Source of the DNA: Actinomadura violacea | GTDB taxonomy: Bacteria > Actinomycetota > Actinomycetes > Streptosporangiales > Streptosporangiaceae | NCBI RefSeq assembly: GCF_017573465.1 | Contig: NZ_JAGEPF010000002.1 | Span: forward strand, 124,001-188,000 | Direction: 5' to 3' | Length of the DNA: 64,000 nucleotides | Part shown: piece after piece, positions 57,389 to 64,000 of the stretch | Position numbering within the stretch: position 1 is the first letter of the stretch | How the letters are laid out: every line of letters starts with the position of its first letter | Position numbers and translations under genes: made by a program | The notes under the pieces: model-generated | The model's database searches: none | The model's input: the letters and a program-made list of their open reading frames with translations, nothing else | Told to the model about the DNA's origin: nothing

Positions 57389-60295
57389 ATGGGTGTGTTG
57401 TCTGACCGCGATCGGCCGCCCGACCCGCCGCCCGGGCGGCTGTACGGACGCGAGCGGGAACTGCGGGCCGTCGAAGGGCTCCTCGGCCGGGCGCGCGGCG
57501 GGCGGGGCGGCGCGCTGACGGTCGTCGCCGACGCCGGCATGGGCAAGACGGCGCTGCTGGACGCCGCCGAGCGCGGCGCCGCCGGCGGGTTCCGGGTGCT
57601 CACGGCGATCGGCGTGCCGGCCGAGGCGGACGTCCCGTACGCGGGGCTGCACCGGCTGCTGCGGCCGCTGTCGGGCCTGGCCGGGGAGCTGCCGCCGGCG
57701 TTCCGGACGGCGCTGGCCCCGCTGTCCGGCGGCGACGCGCCGGTCCCGTTCGTCCTGTATTCGGCGGTGTGCGAGCTGCTGAGCCTCGCGGCGCGGTCGG
57801 GTCCGGTGCTGTGCCGGGTGGACGACGCGCAGTGGCTGGACCGGGTCACGCTGGAGGCGCTCGCGTTCGCGGCGCGCCGCGTCGGCGACGAGCCGCTCGC
57901 GATCGTCTTCGCCGCGCGCGCACAGGCACCGCTGACCGGCATCCCCCACCTGCGGCTGCCGCCGCTGGACGAGGAGGCGAGCCTGCGCATCCTCCAGGAC
58001 GCGGCCGGCGACGCGCTCGGCACCGAGCTCGCGGAGGAGGTCGTCGACCTGGCGAGCGGGTGCGCGCTCGCCGTCCGGGAGCTGGCCGGCGGGCTGACCG
58101 CCGCGCAGCTGTCCGGCGGCGCCGCGCCGCCCCGCGCGCTGCCGCCCGGCAGCGTCCTGCGCACCCTGTTCCGGCACCGCCACCTGCGGCTCCCGCCGGG
58201 CGCGCAGCGGCTCGTGCTGATGGTCGCGGCGGACGAGTGGCTCGGGGCGCCGACGGTGGCGCGGGCCGCGCGGACGGCCGGGATCGGCGCCCGGGAGATC
58301 GAGGCGGCGCGCGAGTCGGGCCTGCTGCGGCTCGCCGACCACGCCGTCGCGGGCGATGACGCGGTGGTCGTGCGGGACCGGCTCGTCCGGTCGTCGCTGT
58401 GGGCGGAGGCGTCGCGGGCCGAGCGGCGCGCCGCGCACGCGCTGCTCGCGCAGCTGCTGGTGCAGGACTGGCAGCGGCCGTCGCTGATCTGGCACCGGGC
58501 GGCGCTGTCGGGCGAGGCCGACGACCGGATCGCCGACGAGCTGGCGGAGGCGGCGTCGAACTCGCGGCGCGCGGGCCGGTACGGCGACTCGTGGCAGGCG
58601 TGGCAGCGCGCCGCGGCGCTCACGTCCGAACGCGGCGCGCGCGCGGACCGGCTGCTGGCCGCCGCCACCGACGCCTGGGCGGGCGGGCGCGCGCGCCGTG
58701 CGCGGGCCGTGCTGCGGCAGGTCCGGCCCCTGGACCAGGACGGCACCCGCGCCGGGCTCGCCGAGCTGCTGCGCGGCGAGATCGAGGCGGGCTCCGGGTC
58801 CCCGGCCACCGCGGTGCCGATGCTGCGGGACGCGGCGGAGCGGCTCGCCGGGATCGACGGCGCGCTGGCGCTGTCGGCGCTGATGTGGGCGGCGGAGGCC
58901 GCCGACGCCGCCGGCGACCACACCGCCTACCTGGAGATCGCCGAGCGCGCCGCGACCCTGCCCACCGGCCGGACCCCGCCGGACGCGGGCGGCGCCGCGT
59001 CGCCCGTCGCGTCGCCCGCTGCGGCGGCGGACGCGCAGCGGGCGCGGGCGGAGCTCATGCGGGCGCACCTCGCCGGGATGGCGGCGACGTTCCGCGGACG
59101 GTACGCCGAGGCGGCCCGGCTGCTCGGACGGGCCGTCCGGCTGGGCGAGGCCGTCACCGGCGACGCCGCCGCGCAGGCGTGGGCGGCGCTCGCGGCCCTC
59201 GCGCTCGGCGACGGGCGGGCGCGCGCGCTCGCCGCCGGGGCCGTCGCGTCCGCCCGGCTGCGCGGCGACGCGCCCGCCGAGTCGTACGCGCTGGCCGCCG
59301 CGGCGCGGTGCGAGACGCTCCTCGGGCACCCGCCGGTGCCGGTCGCCGCCTGCCACGAGGGGCTGCGGCTCGCGCGGGCGACGGGACAGCACGCGCACGC
59401 CGCCGAGCACCTCGCCGCGCTCGCGCTCGCCGCCTCGTTCAACGGCGACCGGGACGCGGCGCGCCGGCACCTGGAGGCGCTGTCCGGAGGCGCGGACCGG
59501 CGCGGCCTCGGGGGCGCCGACCGGCGCGGGCTCACCCGCGCCGCCGCGTTCGGCGCGTGGGCGCCCGCCTGCCTGGACCTCGCCGCGGACCGTCCCGGCG
59601 ACGCCGCCGCGCGGCTGCGGCTGCCCGGCGGGGCGGGCCTGGCTCACCCGCTCGCCCGGCTGCTCGCCGCGCCGCACCTGGTCGAGGCGCTCGCGCACAC
59701 CGGCCACCGGCAGCGCGCCGCCCGCGCCGCCGAGGACTTCACCCGCTGGGCGGACGCGACGCGGACCCCGGGACGGCTCGCGCTGGCCCGCCGCTGCGCC
59801 GCGCTGCTCGCCGAGTGCGACGACGAGGCCGCCGCGCACTACACCGAGGCGCTCCGGCTGCACGAGTCGGCGGGCGCGGTGTTCGAGCTGGCCCGCACCG
59901 AGCTGCTGTTCGGCGCCCGGCTGCGGCGCGGCCGCCGCCCCCGCGCCGCCCGCGAGCACCTGCGCACGGCGCTGCGGGTCTTCGAGCGGTACGGCGCCGT
60001 CCCGTGGACGGGCCAGGCCCGCGCGGAGCTGCGCGCGGCCGGCGACGCGGGACCGGCCCCGAACCCGGAGGCGGCTGCACCGCGCACCGCCTCCGGACCC
60101 GGGGAGCCTCCCGCGCTGACCGGGCTGACCGCGCAGCAGGCGCACATCGCCCGGATGGTCGCCGAGGGCGCCACCAACCGGGAGATCGCGGCGCGGCTGC
60201 TGCTCAGCCCCCGGACCATCGACCACCACCTCCGCAACGTCTTCACCCGGCTCGGGATCCGCTCGCGCGTCGAGCTGGCCCGGATGATCCGCTGA
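57389..60295 (+). CDS. Large ATP-binding LuxR (LAL) family regulator
   Basis: This encodes 968 residues. The N-terminal ATPase starts LYGRERELRAVEGLL, with Walker A VADAGMGKT (46-54) and Walker B-like LCRVDDAQWLD. A long helical region with TPR-like character follows. The C-terminal LuxR helix-turn-helix (TAQQAHIARMVAEGATNREIAARLLLSPRTIDHHLRNVFTRLGI) is complete. LAL proteins often activate secondary metabolite or catabolic clusters; no such cluster is seen in this window. The ATG at 57389 has no clear SD. Confidence 0.9.
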   Translation: MGVLSDRDRPPDPPPGRLYGRERELRAVEGLLGRARGGRGGALTVVADAGMGKTALLDAAERGAAGGFRVLTAIGVPAEADVPYAGLHRLLRPLSGLAGELPPAFRTALAPLSGGDAPVPFVLYSAVCELLSLAARSGPVLCRVDDAQWLDRVTLEALAFAARRVGDEPLAIVFAARAQAPLTGIPHLRLPPLDEEASLRILQDAAGDALGTELAEEVVDLASGCALAVRELAGGLTAAQLSGGAAPPRALPPGSVLRTLFRHRHLRLPPGAQRLVLMVAADEWLGAPTVARAARTAGIGAREIEAARESGLLRLADHAVAGDDAVVVRDRLVRSSLWAEASRAERRAAHALLAQLLVQDWQRPSLIWHRAALSGEADDRIADELAEAASNSRRAGRYGDSWQAWQRAAALTSERGARADRLLAAATDAWAGGRARRARAVLRQVRPLDQDGTRAGLAELLRGEIEAGSGSPATAVPMLRDAAERLAGIDGALALSALMWAAEAADAAGDHTAYLEIAERAATLPTGRTPPDAGGAASPVASPAAAADAQRARAELMRAHLAGMAATFRGRYAEAARLLGRAVRLGEAVTGDAAAQAWAALAALALGDGRARALAAGAVASARLRGDAPAESYALAAAARCETLLGHPPVPVAACHEGLRLARATGQHAHAAEHLAALALAASFNGDRDAARRHLEALSGGADRRGLGGADRRGLTRAAAFGAWAPACLDLAADRPGDAAARLRLPGGAGLAHPLARLLAAPHLVEALAHTGHRQRAARAAEDFTRWADATRTPGRLALARRCAALLAECDDEAAAHYTEALRLHESAGAVFELARTELLFGARLRRGRRPRAAREHLRTALRVFERYGAVPWTGQARAELRAAGDAGPAPNPEAAAPRTASGPGEPPALTGLTAQQAHIARMVAEGATNREIAARLLLSPRTIDHHLRNVFTRLGIRSRVELARMIR

Positions 60296-60316
60296 CCGTC
60301 CGCGGGCCCGCGGCGG

Positions 60317-61438
60317 CTACCGGGACGCCTCCTCGTACTCCGTCTCCTTGGCGTCCTTCGCGCCGCCCTTGGCGTTGTCCTTCGAGCCGTTCTTGCGGCC
60401 GTTCTTCGCGCCGGAGCCGGAGCCGGACTTGGCCTTCGCGCCGTCGCCCGACTTCTCCTCCTCCTTCAGCGCGTCCTCGTGGGACGTGACGACCTCGCTG
60501 TCGCGGATCTCGCCGCGCCAGCCCTCGACCTCGTCGGCGCGGGTCAGCGACTGCGTCATGACGTGCCGGCGGAAGTGCTTGAGCTCCAGCCGGACGCGGC
60601 GGCCCTGCGCCCGCCAGATGTTGCCGGTCCGCTCGAACAGGCCCTGCGGGTGGTACTCCAGCACGATCAGGACGCGGGTGAGGTTCGGCGCCAGCTCGTG
60701 GAAGCTGACCGTCCCGTCCACGTGGCCCTTCGCGCCCTTCGAGCGCCAGACGACGTGCTCGTCCGGGACCTGCTCGACGATCGTCGCCTCCCAGGTCCGC
60801 TTGGACCAGAAGATCCTCGCCTGCCAGTTCAGCTTCTCGTCGTCCGCCTGGTCGACGCTGATGACCTTCTTCATGAAGGACGGGAATTCCTGGAACTGCG
60901 TGAACTGGTCGTAGACGAGGCGGCGCGGCGCACCGATGTCGGTGTGCTCGATGATGTTGGTGACCTTCACCTTCTTGCCGCCGCCGCCCTTGCCGCCGCC
61001 CTTCTTCAGGGCGCCGCCGACGGTGTCCTTGAGCCGCCCGAACAGGCCCTTGGCCTTCTCGGCGGGCTTTCCGGCGGCCTTCTCCGCGGTGTCCTTCGCG
61101 GTGCCCCCGGCGTTCTTGGCGGTGTCCTTGGCGCTCTTCGCCGCGCTCTTGCCGGTGTCCTTGGCGGTCCCGCCGCTCGTGCCGCCGTTGCCCTTGGTCT
61201 CGTTCTGCTCGGGCTCGTCGGCCTCACCGTTGCGGCGGCCGAGCGCGCGGCCCGCCGCAACGGCGGCGCCGGCGCCGAGCAGGACGCCGCCGGTCGTGCC
61301 GAGCGCCTTGCCGCCGGGGATGCCGCTCGGCAGGTTCCGCGCGATCCGGCCGAGGCCCGACGGGCCCTTCCGGCCGACCGGCAGCCGTTTCGCGATCTGT
61401 CCGATGGGCACCGGGCCCACCCTGGTTCCGCGTTTCAT
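60317..61438 (-). CDS. SRPBCC family protein with LEA-like linker
   Basis: This encodes 373 residues. Residues 1-75 include a Gly/Ala hydrophobic stretch (GGVLLGAGAAVAAG). Residues 85-145 are a Lys/Ala/Asp-rich repeat (KDTGKSAAKSAKDTAKNAGG) similar to LEA-type coiled sequences. The SRPBCC domain (NIIEHTDIGAPRRLVYDQFTQFQEFPSFMKKV...) spans about 160-300, and a charged tail ends the chain. The domain binds hydrophobic ligands. Its paralogue is encoded next, 54 bp upstream on the same strand. Similar pairs occur near gas vesicle genes, which are not visible here. Confidence 0.8.
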   Translation of the reverse strand: MKRGTRVGPVPIGQIAKRLPVGRKGPSGLGRIARNLPSGIPGGKALGTTGGVLLGAGAAVAAGRALGRRNGEADEPEQNETKGNGGTSGGTAKDTGKSAAKSAKDTAKNAGGTAKDTAEKAAGKPAEKAKGLFGRLKDTVGGALKKGGGKGGGGKKVKVTNIIEHTDIGAPRRLVYDQFTQFQEFPSFMKKVISVDQADDEKLNWQARIFWSKRTWEATIVEQVPDEHVVWRSKGAKGHVDGTVSFHELAPNLTRVLIVLEYHPQGLFERTGNIWRAQGRRVRLELKHFRRHVMTQSLTRADEVEGWRGEIRDSEVVTSHEDALKEEEKSGDGAKAKSGSGSGAKNGRKNGSKDNAKGGAKDAKETEYEEASR

Positions 61439-61492
61439 GGTGCGTTCCTCCGCACGAATAGGGTTTCGGGGTTCTGTCTCATCGCGGGTCGC

Positions 61493-62290
61493 TCACGTCG
61501 TCCGGACGACCTCGCCGTCATGGATCTCGCCGCGCCAGCCCTCGACCCCGCCGGGGTCGGTCAGCGCGCGGGTCATGACGTGGCGGCGGAAGTGCTTGAG
61601 CTCCAGCCGGACGCGGCGGCCCTGCGCGCGCCACAGGTTGCCGGTCCGCTCGAACAGGCCGCCGGGGCGGTACTCCAGGACGAGCAGGACGCGGGTCAGG
61701 TCGGGCGTCAGCTCGTGGAAGCTGACCGTCCCGTCCACCCGGCCCTTCGCCGCCGCGGAGCGCCACACGATGTGCCGGTCGGGGACCTGCTCGACGATCG
61801 TCGACCGCCAGGTCCGGTTCGACCAGAGGATCCGCGCCTTCCAGTTCAGCTTCTCGTCGGACGCCTGGTCGACGCTCACCACCTTCTTCATGAAGGACGG
61901 GAAGTCCTCGAAGCGGGTCCACTGGTCGTAGACCAGCCGGCAGGGCGCGCCGATGTCGGTCTGCTCGACGATGTTCACCGGGCCGCCGCGCCGGCCGCCG
62001 CCGAAGATCCGCTTGAGCGTCTCCTTCAGCGCCGTCCAGCCGAAGCTCAGCAGCGCCCGCGCCGGCGACTTGCCGTCGGCGAGCGCCCGCGCTCCGGCGA
62101 GCGCGGCCCTGGTGAGCGGCCCGCCCTGCTCGGCCCGCGCCGCCAGCCGCCGGACGGAGCGTTCCAGCCTCGCCTCGTAGCGGGCGGCGAGCCGGCCGGT
62201 GAGCCGGCGCCCGGCCCGGCCGGCGGCGGCCGCGGCCAGGACGCCGCCCGCGCCCGCGGCGCCGGCGGCGAGCCCGGTCCGGAAGTTCAT
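61493..62290 (-). CDS. SRPBCC family protein (shorter paralogue)
   Basis: This encodes 265 residues. A short hydrophobic N-terminus (AAGAAGAGGVLAAAAAG) precedes helices and a SRPBCC domain (NIVEQTDIGAPCRLVYDQWTRFEDFPSFMKKVVSVDQ) nearly identical in order to that of the downstream gene. It lacks the Lys/Ala-rich linker. The ATG at 62290 follows GAGGTGACGAGG. The two genes probably form an operon. Confidence 0.82.
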   Translation of the reverse strand: MNFRTGLAAGAAGAGGVLAAAAAGRAGRRLTGRLAARYEARLERSVRRLAARAEQGGPLTRAALAGARALADGKSPARALLSFGWTALKETLKRIFGGGRRGGPVNIVEQTDIGAPCRLVYDQWTRFEDFPSFMKKVVSVDQASDEKLNWKARILWSNRTWRSTIVEQVPDRHIVWRSAAAKGRVDGTVSFHELTPDLTRVLLVLEYRPGGLFERTGNLWRAQGRRVRLELKHFRRHVMTRALTDPGGVEGWRGEIHDGEVVRTT

Positions 62291-62815
62291 GTCCTCGTCA
62301 CCTCGCCGTCCACTCGGAGTCAGGCGGCGGGCTACCCCCGTAAAGAGGGGCAAAACAGACCGCAGGCCAGCGCATGGCACTCCCCGCACGGCACCACCGG
62401 GTCGCCGTCACAGCAGGTCACAGGCTTTCCGCGCAGAGTGAGGGCCGGGCCGCCCGCGCCCGGGCGCCGAAACGACCCGACCAGACCACCCCAGCGTGCA
62501 CACCGGACCACGGCCGCCTCCGGTAACAGTTAAGCCTCTTGCGTAATGCACCCCTTGAACTGGTACGGACCAGTGTTTATCTTCATGGCCACCACGCGCG
62601 TTTGTGCTCAGTGAGCATTCGCACCGCGCACAATTTTTCATGCGCGAAAGGGAGGAGGGCCGGGCGGCCGACGCCGCCCGTGGGAGGAGCACGCCGAAGG
62701 GTCATGCGACGGCACGCCGCGTGACCGGTTCCGGTTGGCGTGAACATGCGGGCCGAAAGAAACGCACGGACGCGCGGGAGCGTCCGCAAGTGCGAGCCGA
62801 CGAAGGCGGGGACAG
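62291..62815. other. 525-bp intergenic region with divergent promoters
   Basis: No gene with family support is seen. A less GC-rich patch at 62525-62640 contains the promoter and palindrome annotated separately. Short frames at 62583-62819 on both strands have no codon bias. The leader of the sugar-binding protein gene is long, about 230 nt, if that promoter is used. Confidence 0.55.
62555..62583 (+). promoter_or_regulatory. Promoter with DasR-like palindrome in the spacer
   Basis: TTGAAC (62555-62560) and TATCTT (62578-62583) are separated by 17 bp. The spacer carries ACTGGTACGGACCAGT (62559-62574), which matches the dre pattern of the GntR regulator DasR (ACTGGTCTAGACCAGT) in both 6-bp arms. 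A repressor here would occlude polymerase. The downstream gene is a sugar-binding lipoprotein, consistent with amino-sugar control. Confidence 0.62.
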
Positions 62816-64000
62816 ATGAAACGGCACCTCACCGGCGCCATCGCCGCGGGCCTCACCGTGGCACTCGGCGTCAGCGGATGCGGCAAGGGAAGCTCGTCCG
62901 GCGGAGACGATTCCGACGGCAAGACGATCAAATTCGTCGCGGCGATCTACGACGACAACACCAAGCCGTTCTGGGACGCCCTGATCAAGGACTTCGAGGC
63001 CAAGAACTCCGGGTACAAGGTGAACCTGGAGATGGTCGACTGGACCCAGATGGACGCCAAGGTGAAGACCTACGTCCAGACCAAGCAGGTCCCCGACATC
63101 CTCAACTACAACTCGTTCTCCGACTTCGCCCGCGACGGCCTGCTGTACAAGGCCTCCGAGGTCGTGTCGCCCGGCACGCTCAGCGACTTCACCCCCACGT
63201 TCGTGGAGCAGGCCAAGTACAACGGCGAGCAGTACACGCTGCCGTTCATCTCCAGCGCCCGGCTGATGTTCTACAACAAGGACCTGTTCAAGAAGGCCGG
63301 GATCGCCGACCCGCCCAAGACCTGGGCCGACATCAAGACCGACGCGCAGAAGGTCAAGAAGGCCGGCGCCATCGGCTACGGCCTCCCGCTCGGTCCCGAG
63401 GAGGCGCAGGCGGAGTTCTTCTCCTGGGCCATGAACGACAACGGCGGCTGGGTCGACGCGTCCGGCAAATGGGCGATCAACCAGCCCGCCAACGTCGACA
63501 CCCTCAACTTCCTCAAGGACCTCAACAAGTCCGGGCTGACCCAGCCGAACCCGGAGAGCACCGACCGCAAGACGGTGTTCAACCAGTTCGCCCAGGGCAA
63601 GGTCGGAATGGCGATCGGCGGCCCGTTCACCAAGGCCGGATTCATCACCCCGGCGAACCCGAACCTGAACTTCGGGGTCACCTCGCTGCCGGTGAAGAAC
63701 GCGAGCTCGCAGCCCAACACGCTCGGCGTCATGGACGTCCTCGACGCGTTCAAGAAGAACGGCGGCAAGAACAAGGAGGCCGTCCGGAAGTTCCTCGACT
63801 TCTTCTACCAGAAGGAGAACGTCTCGAGGTTCCTCAGCAAGGAGGGCTTCCTGCCGACGACGAAGTCCGCCGGTGACGCGCTCAGCTCCGACCCGTACAT
63901 GAAGCAGTTCGTGGACGCGCTGCCGACGAGCAAGTTCGCCCCGACCAGCAACCCCGCGTGGTCGGCCGTCGCCGGCGCCGTCAAGCAGAGCCTCGGCACC
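62816..64000 (+). CDS. Sugar ABC transporter substrate-binding lipoprotein (3' end cut)
   Basis: The frame is open to the window edge (395 codons visible). The N-terminus is a lipoprotein signal (GLTVALGVSGCGKGSS) with the lipobox Cys near 22. The rest is a family 1 extracellular solute-binding protein (IKFVAAIYDDNTKPFWDALIKDFEAKN, PDILNYNSFSDFARDGLL, LMFYNKDLFKKAGI). It delivers an oligosaccharide to an ABC permease probably encoded beyond the window. AAGGCGGGGA precedes the ATG. The dre-like operator suggests N-acetylglucosamine or chitobiose as substrate; that is inference. Confidence 0.88.
   Translation, partial: MKRHLTGAIAAGLTVALGVSGCGKGSSSGGDDSDGKTIKFVAAIYDDNTKPFWDALIKDFEAKNSGYKVNLEMVDWTQMDAKVKTYVQTKQVPDILNYNSFSDFARDGLLYKASEVVSPGTLSDFTPTFVEQAKYNGEQYTLPFISSARLMFYNKDLFKKAGIADPPKTWADIKTDAQKVKKAGAIGYGLPLGPEEAQAEFFSWAMNDNGGWVDASGKWAINQPANVDTLNFLKDLNKSGLTQPNPESTDRKTVFNQFAQGKVGMAIGGPFTKAGFITPANPNLNFGVTSLPVKNASSQPNTLGVMDVLDAFKKNGGKNKEAVRKFLDFFYQKENVSRFLSKEGFLPTTKSAGDALSSDPYMKQFVDALPTSKFAPTSNPAWSAVAGAVKQSLGT

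Noticed and set aside
57242..60229. A 995-codon open frame antisense to the LAL regulator
   Set aside because: It is an antisense shadow of very GC-rich coding DNA. Its product is Arg/Gly/Pro-rich without any domain, while the plus strand encodes a full ATPase and LuxR domain.

Overview
The window is GC-rich actinobacterial chromosome. Pervasive G/C in third codon positions, GTG starts, WhiB, mycosin, PucR and DUF5753/XRE genes suggest an Actinomadura-like member of the Streptosporangiales; this placement is inference. About half of it is mobile DNA packed around one tRNA-Arg locus and half is ordinary chromosome.

Region A (1-16,829) is a split chromosomal locus. An ArgS-related gene (nrtL-like, left edge) and an orphan response regulator (16,446-16,829) were probably neighbours. 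A 15.75 kb element now separates them, bounded by a 13-bp direct repeat (699-711 and 16,437-16,449); the right copy overlaps the response regulator stop codon. The element carries an XRE/DUF5753 regulator with a DUF6879 partner, runs of small overlapping ORFs, a primase-polymerase/helicase, a phage tape measure protein and a tyrosine integrase. I find no terminase, portal, capsid or other tail gene, so it looks like a phage-satellite-type island. The 3' part of its replication gene contains a mirror-symmetric array of 9-bp iterons flanking a less GC-rich core, which is a strong replication-origin candidate.

Region B (16,939-32,306) is tRNA-Arg(CCG) followed by an integrative and conjugative element of the AICE type, bounded by a 44-bp duplication of the tRNA 3' end. 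It encodes Int and Xis, a prim-pol plus DUF3631 ATPase replication pair, a DpdA/TGT-like protein, small zinc-ribbon and membrane proteins, an FtsK/TraB translocase, DUF2637, WhiB and a GntR repressor. Cis elements seen are a nine-copy iteron cluster after the replication gene, a cluster of seven GCTAGC sites just 3' of traB (clt candidate), a perfect 24-bp palindrome plus a second inverted repeat in front of gntR, and a leader-like repeat used four times. A less GC-rich stretch with two membrane-protein genes near the right end looks like cargo.

Region C (32,307-34,651) is the remnant of an older element in the same tRNA site: a NUDIX pseudogene, an intact MazG-like gene, an integrase pseudogene, a GNAT gene and a degenerate third att copy.

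Region D (34,999-64,000) is chromosome: methyltransferase plus ATP-grasp pair, XRE regulator and MFS exporter, TetR and crotonase, PucR with two SDRs, a bis-aminopropyl spermidine synthase-like protein, LysE, two WXG100-like proteins with tandem mycosins, an FAD monooxygenase, a two-component system, an esterase, a methyltransferase, PucR and LuxR (LAL) regulators, two SRPBCC proteins, and the start of a sugar ABC transporter whose promoter spacer contains a DasR-like palindrome.
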